Counted from the first letter of the stretch, positions 40,362 to 53,098 are shown. The stretch is 64,000 nt of DNA from Casuarina equisetifolia (GCA_028551475.1 CM052361.1:10795501-10859500), one strand, 5' to 3'. Numbers and translations are program-made. The notes: generated by a model from the letters alone, not told the origin.

Positions 40362-43300
40362 AAGATGCTAAGGCAATAAACCTAAGAAATGGCAAACAAG
40401 TGGGAAAAAATGACGTTGAGAAGGAAAGTGTCAGGGATAAGGAAGAAAATGTTAGCATGCAGCCTGAGGAGGCAACCAAGAGAACATTATTCCTTGATAA
40501 TTCCAAGCCTTATGTGCCTCCAGTTCCATTTCCTCAAAGACTCCAACAACATAAAATAGATAAGCAGTTTTCTAAATTTCTTGATGTATTTAAAAAATTG
40601 CATATTAACATTCCTTTTGCAGATGCATTGGCTCAAATGCCCAGTTATACAAAATTTCTTAAGGAGATATTGAAAAACAAAAGGAAGCTGGAAGAGTATG
40701 AAACCGTGAAGCTAACTGAAGAATGCTCAGCCATCTTACAAAACAAACTGCCTCCAAAATTAAAAGATCCAGGGAGTTTTACAATTCCTTGTACTATTGG
40801 AGATTCTCACTTTGATAAGGCATTATGTGATTTAGGAGCCAGTATTAATCTAATGCCTTTTTCTGTTTTCAGAAAATTAGGAATGGGTGAAGTGAAGCCA
40901 ACCACAGTGTCCCTACAATTGGCTGATCGATCAATCAAATATCCAAGGGGCATTATTGAAGATGTATTGGTGAAAGTTGACAAATTTATCTTTCCTGCAG
41001 ATTTTATAGTACTTGACATGGAGGAAGACCTTGAGGTACCACTTATCTTAGGTCGACCTTTTCTAGCAACAGGAAGAGCTCTAATTGATGTACAACAAGG
41101 GAAGTTAATCTTAAGAGTTCAAAATGATTCTGTCACTTTTAATGTTTTTACTGCTATGAAACATCCTTCTGATGATAGTTCTTGCTTTAGGGTTGAGACA
41201 ATTAATAAGTTTGTGAATAAGATCTTTCAGGAAAAAGCTTTTAAGGATCCACTTGAAGCATGCTTGGTTCACCTAAAGAATGAGGAAATTGAAAGTGAAG
41301 AGATACAGGAGTATGTCAATCTCATGGAAGCAAATCCACCATATTCACAACAAAAGGCAACAAAGTTTGAGGAGTTGGGACAACACATGACAAAACCTAA
41401 GCCATCGATTGAAGAGCCTCCAACTCTTGAACTCAAGCCCTTACCTTCCCATTTGAAATATGTTTATTTAGATGAAGTTTCTACTTTGCCAGTAATCATA
41501 TCTTCTTCTTTGACAGAATCAATGGAAGAGAAACTACTTCAAGTGTTGAAAGAGCATAAGGGAGTAATTGGATGGAAAATAGCTGATATCAAAGGAATTA
41601 GTCCTTCACTCTGCATGCACAAGATTTTGATGGAAGAGCAGTACAAAGCTACTATTCAACCTCAGAGGCGATTGAATCCAAAGATGCAAGAAGTGGTGAA
41701 GGCTGACGTAATCAAATTACTTGATGCAGGGATCATTTATCCCATCTCATACAGTCCTTGGGTAAGTCCTGTACAAGTTGTGCCAAAGAAAGGAGGTATG
41801 ACTGTTCAAAGAAATGATAATAATGAACTGATTCCAACTAGGACAGTTACTGGATGGCGTGTGTGTATAGATTATAGAAAACTGAATGATGCCACGAGAA
41901 AAGATCATTTCCCTTTACCATTTATTGATCAAATGTTAGAAAGACTTGTAGGACATGAATTTTATTGCTTTCTTGATGGGTATTTAGGGTATAATCAAAT
42001 TCACATTGCACCAGAAGATCAAGAGAAAACCACTTTCACTTGTCCTTATGGTACCTTTGCTTTTAGAAGAATGCCCTTTGCTCTTTGTAATGCACCAGCA
42101 ACTTTTCAGAGATGCATGATGGCCATTTTTTCTGATATGGTTGAAAAATTTATTGAAATTTTCATGGATGATTTTTCTGTATTTGGCTCATCATTTGACA
42201 TTTGTTTAAATAATTTAGCAAAAGTCTTACAAAGGTGTGAGGAGACTAACCTTGTGTTGAATTGGGAGAAGTGTCATTTTATGGTGCAGGAAGGAATAGT
42301 GCTTGGGCATAAGATATCCAAAAAAGGACTAGAGGTTGATCGAGCTAAAGTGGAGGTCATTACAAAATTGCCCCCACCAACATCAGTGAGACTTGTTAGA
42401 GGATTTTTAGGGCATGCAGGATTCTATAGGCGATTCATAAAAGATTTTTCTAAAATCGCTAGACCTCTTTCAAGTTTGTTGGTTAAAGATGTGAAATATA
42501 ACTTTTCTGATGAATGCTTGCAGGCTTTTAATACTTTAAAGGAAAAGTTAATATCAGCACCAATCATGGCAGTACCAGAATGGGACTTACCTTTTGAGCT
42601 AATGTGTGATGCTAGTGATTTTGCAGTAGGAGCTGTTATGGGACAACGGAAGAATGGAGTTTTTCAGACCATCTACTATGCCAGTCGAACATTATCAGGT
42701 GCACAATTAAATTATTCAACAACAGAAAAAGAACTTTTGGCTGTAATATTTGCTTTTGATAAATTTCGTTCTTATCTAATTGGTTCCAAAGTTATTGTTT
42801 ATTCTGACCACTCAGCTCTTAAGTATCTACTTGAAAAGAAAGAATCAAAACCTAGGTTAATCAGGTGGATTCTCTTACTACAAGAGTTTGATTTGGAGAT
42901 CAAGGATAAGAAAGGGACCGAGAATCTAGTTGCAGATCATTTGTCGAGAATTCCCAATCTGAAGGAAGAAGCTCAACCAATTATGGAAGAATTTCCTGAT
43001 GAAAACATTTTTGCACTCCAATCCATCCAAATTCCCTGGTATGCTGATTTTGTCAATTATTTGGTAAGTAATGTTCTTCCTCCTGAAATGTCATATCAAC
43101 AAAGAAAAAAATTCTTTTTTAACCTCAAACATTATTTTTGGGAAGAGCCTTTCTTGTTTAAAGTATATGTAGACCAGGTTATAAGGAGATGTGTTCCTGA
43201 GGAAGAGATGGCTAGTATCCTACACCATTGTCATGCTAGAGAGGCTGGTGGTCATTTTGGTGCCACCAGAACTGCAGCTAAGGTTTTACAGTCTGGATTT

Positions 43301-44314
43301 TATTGGCCCACACTTTTTAGAGATGCATATTCATATGTAGTTGCATGTGATCAATATCAAAGAACTGGAAATATTTCTAGGAAACATGAGATGCCTCTAA
43401 ACAATGTTATTGTGTGTGAGTTATTTGATGTTTGGGGTATTGATTTCATGGGACCCTTTCCACCTTCTTATGGAAATATGTATATTTTGGTGGCTGTTGA
43501 GTATGTGTCTAAGTGGGTAGAAACAGTCGCATTGCCTATAAATGATGCTAAGGTTGTGGTTAAATTCTTAAAGAAAAATATTTTTACCCGTTTTGGCACT
43601 CCTAGGGCAATCATAAGTGATAGAGGGACCCATTTTTACAACAAACAATTTGAAGCACTTTTGGGTAAGTATGGGGTTACCCATAAGATTGCTACCCCTT
43701 ATCACCCTCAGACTAGTGGTCAAGTTGAGATATCAAATAGGAAAATTAAGAGAATTTTGGAAAAAACTGTGAATGCCTCAAGGAAAGATTGGTCAATGAA
43801 ACTTGATGATGCACTTTGGGCCTATAGAACAGCATTCAAAACACCAATTGGAATATCTCCTTTTAGGCTAGTGTTTGGGAAGGCTTGTCATCTACCAGTA
43901 GAATTAGAGCATAAAGCATATTGGGCTTTGAAATTTTTAAACTTTGATATGCAGTCTGCAGGTGAAACTCGATTGTTGCAATTGAATGAATTACAGGAAT
44001 TACGAGATGAGGCCTATGAAAATGCCAAAATATACAAGGAGCGGACAAAAAGATGGCATGACAAATACATATTAAGAAGAGAGTTTGTGGTTGGTCAGAA
44101 AGTATTACTTTATAACTCTCATCTTAAATTGTTTCCAGGTAAATTGTGGTCCCGATGGTCTGGCCCTTTCATAGTCACTAAGGTATTCCCATATGGAGCA
44201 ATAGAAGTTGCAAATGACACCCAAGGCACATTTAAGGTGAATGGTCAGCATCTGAAGCCTTACTTCGAGGGAGTTAACATGCAGAAGACTACCCTTGATC
44301 TTCTCCCTCCTTGA
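40331..44314 (+). mobile_element. pol region of the young Athila-like element
   Basis: One uninterrupted frame of 1327 codons. An aspartic protease motif ([13 protein letters not shown]) lies near residue 166; reverse transcriptase from about residue 440, with the [16 protein letters not shown] block near 513 and FMDDFSVFG near 610; RNase H with [11 protein letters not shown] near 755; the integrase zinc-binding part ([12 protein letters not shown]) near 965, the core with [10 protein letters not shown] near 1037 and a HPQTSGQVE block near 1123. The order protease-RT-RNase H-integrase is that of Ty3/gypsy. The overlap with the gag frame suggests the two are read separately, as the family is known to do. 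Confidence 0.92.
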
Positions 44315-45916
44315 ATAATAACTTTGAAGATAGTTTGGCTGAAAACTATAAAGCAAGCGCTTCTTGGGAGGCAACCCAAGCATTGTGTTCATTTTGTTGT
44401 TGGAAGTTTTGTCACCACCATCTCCTCAAAACTCTATGTGGATATGATCTACAATTAGAGGAGTATTCTCATTCCTTTTACTTTTATTTTTACTTTCTTT
44501 TCTTTTTGCATTGAGGACAATGCTTCATTCAAGTTTGGGGGTAGGGAAAGAACCTTTGTCCTAAATCTGATTAAAAAAAAAAATTCTTATGTCATGATTA
44601 CATCCCTTATTGTTAATTCTTGGCGATTCTTTGGAAGACAAATTTTGTTCAAACCTACAATTGTGATGTGAGTTAAGTGTGATTCTGATTATGTTGATCC
44701 ATTTATTAAACACTGAAAGTCCTTCATTTTTTAAATTGTGTATATTTCTAGAGAACATTCATGTGAAGTATGAGATTTTCTTAGATCTCACCCGGATCTT
44801 AGAATTTGCTTGATTTCCTCTTGAGGCAAAATCCTAGGCTGCATCTAATTGAGAAAATGATTTAGGCCATTCTATGGATCGTTTGAGCCTTTCAAGCCAA
44901 CCCTATTTATTTATCCCCAGTCACCCCACTGAGCCTTGATTTATATCTATTTTTTTTATTTTGACACCCACATATATATACCTTTGAGCCTTTGATAAAT
45001 TATCTTTTCGTCCCGCACCCTTGAACATGTTGATTTTTAGGATATAAGTCTATTTGAGTGAAAGAGAAGTCGAGGGGAAGGATGTTATATGGGAAGGATA
45101 TTGATTGCAATGATTATGTAGCATAATATGTTGCTTTTGTGAATGCCAAAAAAAAAAAAGAAAGAAAGAAAGGAAATGCAACATTTGTCTAAGAATGGAA
45201 TTCTCTTATTGCTTATTGTCAAATTCAAGCCACTCAAGGTTTAGAAATTGGCTTTTGCATAGTAGTTGGATGTCATCAGCAAGATAAGATTATAATAATT
45301 ACATTTCTAGTCCTACTACTTGCTTTATTATTGCAAGCATGATTGTGACTTTTGTGAGTGTCGAAATCCAAGTGAAATCAAGTATTTTTGGGAAGAAAGG
45401 AATGAGAGAAATGGTGATAGAAAGATCATTTGCGAAAAAAAAAAAGCAAAGAAAGGAAGTGACAAAAGCTCAAATTAGATCCTAGAAAGCAATGTGTTCA
45501 TGGGTGAATTTAGCCTAAATGACTTTCATCTTACCCCTAGCCTAGCCTTACATTACAAGCTTATAAAAGTCCTATTGATTCTTGGTTAGATGATTGGCCT
45601 ACATTAGCAGAGAGAGGAATGAAAAGCAAACCTATGAGGTTTGGTTAAAGATTTTGAGAGATTGCATATTAATATGGATCTATTTAGAGTGCATATAGTT
45701 GAAAAGATAAGGACTCACACATACACACGTGGTTAACATAGTTAAGAGTCTATCTTATCTTATAAAACAATTGTGGTGTTTAGATGAAAGCTATATTTTT
45801 CTTTGAATTGTTAAGTTGAGCAATTATGGAGAATTTTTTTTAAGGGGTTTTGTCTAAAGCATATGCAAATTATTACTTTTGCTCGAGGACTAGCAAAATT
45901 TTAAGTTTGGGGGTGT
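44315..45916 (+). other. Non-coding 3' region of the Athila-like element
   Basis: 1.6 kb without a long reading frame. It begins, about 50 bases after pol, with a stretch shared with the shortened element (GCTTCTTGGGAGG at 44358 and 7900). It contains an internal G-rich tract AAGTTTGGGGGTAGGG (44530) and ends with the terminal polypurine tract AAGTTTGGGGGTG (45903-45915). Relatives in some Athila lineages carry an envelope-like gene here; none is seen. Confidence 0.8.
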
Positions 45917-47318
45917 TGATAACTCTATTTTTATAGAGTTATTTTACCTAATTTAAATAATAAATTCTCTAATATTTGTGAGAAAATATTTGAATTCCTC
46001 TTTATTTACTTAAATTTGTCTTGTTTATGTAGCATAAGGAGGCATGAAGAAAAAGAACAAGCATGGAGAACCTGGTACTTATTATATGGCAGAAGATGGT
46101 CAAATTATCAAGGTGAAGGAAATCAAGATGGGCTTGGGCTTGGGCTTGGGCTTTGGATAATTGTTATTAGATTTTTATTGTTATTATTATTTTTAAATAA
46201 TTAGAAAACCTAGTCCTATTAGGAGTCCAAAGCCTAATTAATATAGAAGTTTAAAACCCAATTGTATTGGGAATCCAAAACCCAATGCTATTAGGATAAG
46301 GAGAAAGTTCTAGATCCCATACCCTATATAAAAGAGGAGCCCTGCATAGAGGAAAGGGGGAAGCAAGAGAGAAAATAAGTTGCCGTTGAAACCAAGGAGG
46401 AAATTAAGCACAACTCAAGAGAGAGGCCAAGAATTCAAGATTCAACTCAAGAGAGAGGCCAAGAATTCAAGATTTCTTGAAGAGAAGACAAAAAGGGTGA
46501 CAGACTTCTTGTTCTTGGATTCAAGATGCCTTCTTTGTTTCTTATTATTGTTCTTCCTCATTATTTCATTATGTTCTAAACTTCTTTTATTAGAGCGAAG
46601 ATGTAGCCTAACTATGATGATGTGAATCCTATAAGTTTTATGTTTTGCAAGATAGTTTATTTATGTGAGTTATATATTATTATGCTTAATGCTTTTAAGT
46701 GATTGGCCACCACTTGAATGATTTGATGTGTATGTTAGAGACTGAAAGGTAATAATATGCAATTGCTTCTTATAATATATAACCATGAATTAAATATGGA
46801 TAGACATATACCATGTTATTTGTGTGGCTTTTGGTGATAAGATGATCGAAAGATTTATTGTAAACCAGGAATATTCACAGATCCTAATGCATTTGGTTTG
46901 TTTCAATTCACATATAGAGATATAGTGAATTAATGAACTAAATAGGTTTACTATACCTAGACATAGGATAGTAAATAAATTAGGAAATTCTGCCATCACA
47001 TAGATAATATCATTCTTGCAGGCATAAACTATGGAAATTCATATCTAGTAGTTATGGTGAAATCGGAAGCTCTAACATGTGTCTCATCTTGATTTTTCCT
47101 ACTTGGATTCAATTTTAATTAGTTTTGAGTTTTTGTTTTAGAAATTTTAAATTTTAATTCATCTTCAACAATATTTTGATTTGCTAGATAAATTTTAGGA
47201 TTAATTCATCATTAGTACTTAATTAGTTTAGTATTCACCAATCTTCGTGGGACGATATCTTTCTTATCATTATATTACTTGTTCGACATGTTCACTTGCA
47301 TTTAAATTTCACCAAACA
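45917..47318 (+). repeat. Right LTR of the young Athila-like element
   Basis: Same length as the left LTR (1402 bp) and about 99% identical by eye; preceded by the G-rich polypurine tract and followed by the CTAAT duplication. Confidence 0.95.
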
Positions 47319-49269
47319 CTAATATAGGAGAATGAAGTCTATTACACAAAGGTTGTTTGTGTCCTCTTAAATATTTCTATGGCTCCATATTCTTGGATGA
47401 ATTTTCTAGAGTAGCAAATGAGGCCTAAAAATCATCATAAAGATTTTATTACCTTTAGTTTCGAGCATTCTATTACCATCATCACATTTTCCTCATTGAC
47501 AGTAACTCTTTCCTTACAACTATATGCCCAAGAAATCTTACTTCCTCCTGCCCAAATGAGCATTTAGAGAGTTTCATGAATAGCTTCTTTGCACAACTTC
47601 TTAAAGATTTCCTTAACATGTTGTAGGTGTTCTTCCAAACTACAACTATGGATTAAGACATTATAAAAAAAAAAAAAACAACTAACCCTTAGAATTATGG
47701 TTGGAAAAAATCATTCATGAGGTGTTGGAAAGTTGATGGTGCATTCATCAAACCAAAAGGCATAATGAGAAATTTGTAATGCCCATTGTGCATCCTAAAT
47801 GTAGTTTTTTTTAAAAAAAAAAAAATGTCTTACAAGTTTATCCAACCCTAATGGTACCCAAAATGCAAGTCAAGCCTTGAAAATAGTTAAGCACCATGTA
47901 GCTCATTCATGAGCTTGTCCACCATTAGGAGTGAATAATATCTTTAATTGTCCTCTCGTTAAGGACTCTAAGGTCCACACACATCCTCCAGGACTAATCT
48001 TTCTTCCACATTAAGATAACCAGCACTAAAAATGAGCTTTGGCTTAGTTGGATTCCTTCAATTAACAGTAGTTCCTATACCACAAGTTCTATCTTATTTT
48101 TTTTTATATAGAAAAGGTATTTGTAGGGTCAAATAGTGACAAGTTTTTCTTCTTCTTCTAGCATGATGTGGTGATCGCAATTCCTTTATGGTGGCATGCC
48201 TCATGGCTTTTGAAATATGTCTTTATATTGTCCCAATAATTCCTCCAACTTCTTTCCTACTTCAGTGGGTTGATTTGTTGTCCTTCCACCTTGATGGCCA
48301 AAACGTTGCAATAGGACTCCACCTTTTTGCTTCTTTAACTCCTTCCTTATTTGGCCTTTAACCACTCAATTTGGGGGTGTAGGAAACCTTTTCAACTTGA
48401 CTCTTTGGCCATTGAGTGTAAACACCATGTAAAGCTATTTAAAGTCCCATGAGATTAACCTTAGAGTGATTAGCCACTAGAAGTCTCCTTCAGCCACCAT
48501 TTTTGTGCCTTAAACTCCAACTTTGAACAAAGGCCTTAATTCTCCAATATTTTTCCATTTGCCACGCTTACTCAAAACTTTTTGGTTTTTGGGCCTTTAG
48601 TCTTGCCTTGTGAGCCATTTCTACACTCACAAAGTTGTGAATGCTTCCTAAGTAAAAAATTTTAAAAAATTAAAAAAAAAAAAAAGAAGCAAATAAACAC
48701 ATAATCTCATGGTTTAAGGCATTAAAATGACAGAAATGGCATTGATGGAGATTTCTAACTTCTCCTCCTTAACTTCTTCAACTATTAGGTCTTCCTTCTC
48801 TTCCTTAAGCTCTTCTTTGTTTGTGGCAACCATAAAAAATATTTGCTTGCAATGGTAGCTAGGGGCAAATTTCTTGTTGCAATTAAAGATTACATGTCTA
48901 TTGTTCTTACATTTTAGTCGGGCTTAACTTTCATATAGGTAGTTTACCTATTTCACCAGCTAGGACAAGATTTATGATTTATTGTTGTGCTAGTTATCTT
49001 TCATCTTTCATATATTTAGGCCATGCTAACGATGGTTAACAATGTAGTCGGCCCGGTAATAAGGACCTTTGCCTTGATGACCTCTTGAAGCAAATAGATG
49101 AACCCACTCATTTACTGTTATTTTGAGAAATTCCCAACCTTAAGGAGCAGTATCGCGTATAGCACTTGGTACTCGTTGACAATCCCAGTCTGCTTTAGTT
49201 GAGTGAGCCTTCTATATGCATGAGTATAAGTGTTGTGACATGACAACCAAATGGGATGCTTTTGTCTTT

Positions 49270-49757
49270 GTGCCCAAGTGTTGTAGCTTAAAAAAGATAA
49301 CCAAAAACTCGTAAACTAGTAGATGAGTAAGATCAATAACTTTCTCATAAAATCTCTCATAAGATATTTGCTATTTAAAATAGAAGAAGGAATTTGATAG
49401 ATGAAGTAGGTATTAGTGAGTATACATTAATTCCAAAATTACATTAGTATTTTACTATGAAATTTAAGTATTTGTGCAACATCTAATATGCAGTGATTCT
49501 TATGTTTAACCATATTATTTTGTTATGAGGTATACAAACAAGAACTTTTATATAAAATGCCCTTAGAAGAAAAAATTTCACGTATAAAGTTAAAAAAAAA
49601 TCTAACGCAATATCTAATCCAACACATTAGTTCAATACTAAATTGATTTTTTACCATATTAGAAAATATTCTAAATTTAGTACAATCTCAGTCACAATTT
49701 TCAAGAAAAATATTCAAGTTCCTATTGAGATATCATCAACTGCAACTATAGTCAAGG
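49270..49757 (-). mobile_element. Inverted copia integrase fragment
   Basis: In reverse complement this resembles the copia remnants of blocks A (around 17085-17290) and B (around 51630-52030), including the block that follows the integrase core and a TTGATGATAT stretch near its outer end. It is a broken fragment of the same copia family, with many breaks, inverted relative to them. Confidence 0.65.
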
Positions 49758-49985
49758 TGCGGGCCAGCCCACATCCGCTTCTACATGATCAAAGGAGCCA
49801 TGCATGGTTGTTGATATTTTGTGTAAGCAAGTTACCGTTGACGTAGAATGGACCACGAGTCATATCTGCCTTATTACACGCTAGCGCCTATGCTCGTGAG
49901 TAATCAGGACCTAGCGTGGGTGAGCAAATGGCCTATGGACACTCAACCTAGCATGATCATTGTCTATGCATGTAATCTAATCCTT
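49758..49985 (+). repeat. Gypsy LTR-like fragment, inverted copy of 26650-26865
   Basis: It starts with a short end of a polyprotein reading and continues with CATGGTTGTTGATATTTTGT, matching the minus strand at 26.65-26.87 kb. It ends abruptly where the peptide-gene repeat (copy C) begins at about 49985. Confidence 0.6.
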
Positions 49986-50260
49986 TAATAAACCCAGAAA
50001 AGCATCCCTAAGTTCTAAATACTCTATTATTCAATAAAGACCTCAAACTTATAAAAACAAAACAAATCGACTTATACAATTAGTTCTTAACGGAAAGTGT
50101 AACAAAAGAAACCTACAAATAAAGAAGGGAGAAAAATACAAGTTATATATGTGCTGGAGTCAAGCAGCTCTCCTTAAATCTTGCAACCACAGTTACAAGT
50201 AAAAATGGAAAAATTAGATCAAATCAAGTAATTCCTGCCTAAGATAGTCTACAATTGACA

Positions 50261-50270
50261 CTATATATAT
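50261..50270 (+). promoter_or_regulatory. TATA box of cysteine-rich peptide gene C
   Basis: CTATATATAT lies 75 bases before the start codon and is kept in all three copies of the gene (18343, 50261, 53156), within about 250 bases of shared promoter. Confidence 0.7.
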
Positions 50271-50335
50271 CGAAGATAGCAATGGCTAATGGCAAAAGAG
50301 AAAAATTACCCTAAACACACTCTTTAAGGCTAAAG

Positions 50336-50572
50336 ATGTCGAAATTGAATGTTTTGTCAATTTTCTTTATCTTCGCCATAATGTTCTGCAGTGTTGTGGT
50401 GAGCCAAGATGCTTTGAAGTGTTGCTTTGACAATCACATTGGCAGTTGTGTACCAGAAAGCCAGGATGATGAGCGATGCAACCAAATGTGTCTGAGTGGC
50501 TGTCCCAAAGGAGGCTTTTGCAAAGCTCTTGAGAGACCACCTCCAAATCATTACTGCCACTGTTACTGTTGA
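50336..50572 (+). CDS. Small secreted cysteine-rich (defensin-like) peptide, copy C
   Basis: A 78-residue intronless frame. Residues 1-23 (MSKLNVLSIFFIFAIMFCSV...) form a clear signal peptide, with cleavage likely around residues 22-25, so the product should be secreted. The mature part has ten cysteines at 29, 30, 38, 48, 52, 56, 62, 74, 76 and 78: a CC pair, C-x3-C-x3-C, then a final CHCYC. The C-x3-C plus C-x-C spacing recalls the CS-alpha-beta fold of plant defensin-like peptides, but the CC start and CxCxC end are not a classic defensin layout, so this is a family-level guess. This start is chosen because it is conserved with 53231 and the next upstream ATG (50282) reaches a stop. A TATA box lies 75 bases upstream. 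Role unknown; defence or reproductive signalling would be typical. Confidence 0.72.
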   Translation: MSKLNVLSIFFIFAIMFCSVVVSQDALKCCFDNHIGSCVPESQDDERCNQMCLSGCPKGGFCKALERPPPNHYCHCYC

Positions 50573-51009
50573 TCAGCAACAATGCTACTTTTTGCTTTTG
50601 TTTCTTTAAATAAACGCGACAGATAATAATTTGTCGATTTACCATATGATAATAAAAAAACATCCATTGCGATTCTTTTTTTCGTAAAAAGTCTCTTCTT
50701 TCTTGAAAACTTGTCTTTGTCACGCATGCTCTTGTGAACGGTAAGCTGGAAGTCGCGTTATCTAGGAGATTCAAAGGGCTCCTAAAGCATGCCGCCTAAA
50801 GCATGCCGCCTAAATCGGTAATCAGTTACGCTTAAAGAAAGCAAGCAAGAATTCAATGCCTAGTGAATCTATATTTTAAATCATTATTCATATGAAAAAA
50901 AGTGTATCATGCACTATTAATTTTCTTAATTTGTCACATTCTTTAGACATGATACGCTTTTCTATAACTCTTTTAGCATTAACGCTAGAGTAGTACGGTT
51001 GCATGCTAA

Positions 51010-52740
51010 AGCTAGTCAAAGATGACTTTGGTGGAACTTCAAGCGTCAACATGACAGGTATGTCTGAATTTTTTAAGAATTATTGGATTGGAGATAATGG
51101 TGCTAGTGATTATATGACAAAAGATTACTAAAGAGTTTATATTTTTTTTCATTTCAAATTCAATTTTTTTTCAATAACAAATTTACTATTGAAAATAATT
51201 GTTTGATGATTTTATATGTTGATTTGTGTGTATTTTAGGACCTATCAATTGTTGAAGTCTAGGAAATAGGAAGAATGTGTCATATGCTCTATTTCTTTAT
51301 TTCAAAACCTAGGTCACAACATGTTGGCAAATTTTTTGATATTTTTCCAGCTTTATCTATTAAATTGTTAAGTAAAGATCTTGATTTTAAATTATAGCAT
51401 TTCATATTTGGGCATATGTCTACTTATAACTTCAAATATTTGAATGATTCTAAATACTTTGAATTGCATGATTTAAATTGTCTAATTTGTTCACTTGTGA
51501 AATAAACTTGTAATATTTTTTTCACATGCAATAGTTATGCAAAAGAGTTGTTTGATATAATCCATATGGATATTTGGGAATCATATAAGGTTCTCAACCA
51601 TAATGAATTAAGGTGCTTCTTGATCATAGTTGATGATTTTTCCATAAATACTTGGATATTCCTCTTGAAAATCAAGATTGAGACTGTGCTAAATTTAGAA
51701 TACTTTTTAATATGGTCAAAAATTAATTTAACACCAAGGTCAAATGCATTAAATCAAATAGTGCGTTAAATTTTTGTAACTCTACATGTGAATTTTTTTC
51801 TTCCCTTACAAGAGTATTATATATGAAAGTTTTTGTATATATACCTCCTAAGATGTTGTATAGGCACTAAAATTTTAGAATAAAATACCAATGCAATTTT
51901 GGAATTAATGTATGCTTATTTCTACCTCCATCATCAACCAAACTCCTTTTATTTTAAATGGGCAAATACCTTATGAGAAATCTTATAGGAAAGATCATAA
52001 TCTTTCTTATCTTCAAGTTTTTGGTTGTTTTTTTATATCACAACAATTAGGCATAAAGACAAAACCATTTCATTCAGGCACTAATACTCATTCCCCATAC
52101 TTCATTGCATCTCAAATACTAAACACCCGTATTATTTACAAATATTATCTATGATATTCCAAACCCTCTTGCTTCACCACCAAACTTTTTCTTCAAAGAT
52201 CCAGTTTAATTTATGGGCTCGCAAGTCCAATAATTCTAGGTATAAAATTACATTTTTCGTTTGAGTTAAGACTTGATTTTTCAATAAGTAGCATCCTTTC
52301 TTTTGGGAGTAGATATAGCTACTTGCTAGAATGGGGCCTTTAACTTGAACTAGACTCATCCTTTTTAATTGGATAATAACATGACTAACTTTAATTAATT
52401 TAAGTGCTTTTCAATTTATATCCAGTTTTTTTTTAACTACGTTATGTTTATTATCACTAAATTTTTTTGTATACCTGAAAAAATTATTTTGAATCTATTT
52501 CATTTCACAAAAATTTTGCAGCATTTTTCTTGAAGAGAAACATGCTTGATAACTTATAAGAAACATGGTTGAATATTTCTTACTTTAAGGTTAACAAGTA
52601 TTAGATTTAACATCAAAAGAAAGTTTTATGTCCACCATTAGATTCTTATTGGATGAAAAGTGGGAAACCTATATAAATAGGGTAAATACGTCTAAAGCAT
52701 AGGATAAACACATTTAAAAGGGGAATTCTGCAGTTAAACA
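51010..52740 (+). mobile_element. Ty1/copia remnant between the two peptide genes (block B)
   Basis: Protease-type NGASDYMT near 51098 and integrase pieces (FDIIHMDIWESYKVLNH at 51551, then the IIVDDF block) lie in order on the plus strand. It is the counterpart of 15488-17990, but lacks the E2 retrocopy found there. It is broken, with many breaks. It separates peptide gene C from peptide gene B. Confidence 0.75.
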
Positions 52741-53066
52741 AGAAAAGTAACAAACATTAATTTTTAAAAAAATCTTTTTAATATTGCAACACACAAACCC
52801 AATAGTTGGAACCAAAAGCCTATAAATAAAGCATCCCTAAGTTATTGGATACGTAAAAAGCATCCGTAAGTTCTAAATTCTCCATTATTAAATAAAGATC
52901 AGAAATTTATAAATTAAAAAAAATCAACTTATATAATTAGTTCTTCAAGGGAAGTGTAACCAAAAGCCTATAAATAAAGGAGGGATTGAAATAGAAGTTA
53001 TATATGTGCAGGAGTTAAGTAGCTCTCCTTAAATCTTGCAACAAATAACTATAAATGCAAAAATTA

Positions 53067-53098
53067 TAGTTATAGTTATAGTTATAGTCATAACTATA
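53067..53098. repeat. (TATAGT)n short tandem repeat with inverted end
   Basis: About four TATAGT units are followed by a reverse-complement AACTATA, 60-90 bases upstream of the TATA box of peptide gene B. It is absent from the other two promoters. Confidence 0.7.

Larger units (their letters stand above)
37432..47318 (+). mobile_element. Athila-like Ty3/gypsy element, nearly whole, young
   Basis: LTRs are at 37432-38833 and 45917-47318, both 1402 bp, differing at about 15 sites by eye (about 1%). A perfect CTAAT target duplication flanks it (37427-37431 and 47319-47323). The primer site for tRNA-Asp is at 38840-38857. The gag region is at about 39069-40361; pol is one open frame of 1327 codons (40331-44314) in the order protease, reverse transcriptase, RNase H, integrase. 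The 1.6 kb after pol is non-coding, and no envelope-like frame is seen. It looks nearly whole, with about one break in gag. The low LTR divergence implies insertion within roughly the last million years or few, depending on the host's mutation rate. It lies within a TRIM-like element that is itself inside an older gypsy element. Confidence 0.95.
26521..49265 (-). mobile_element. Chromovirus-like Ty3/gypsy element, minus strand, broken and deeply nested
   Basis: Minus-strand pieces appear in polyprotein order from high to low coordinates: gag zinc-knuckle region about 48840-49260, protease about 48000-48700, reverse transcriptase about 47440-47980 (with the [20 protein letters not shown] block), RNase H end about 35280-35480, integrase core about 33060-33256, and integrase C-terminus with chromodomain-like tail about 26900-27450. 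An LTR-like end lies at 26521-26860. At least five other elements or LTRs have landed in it. It is very old, with many breaks. The outer limits are approximate. Confidence 0.7.

Noticed and set aside
44315-45916. Possible envelope-like gene after pol in the Athila-like element
   Set aside because: No frame longer than about 95 codons and no membrane-type segment; the region is non-coding here.
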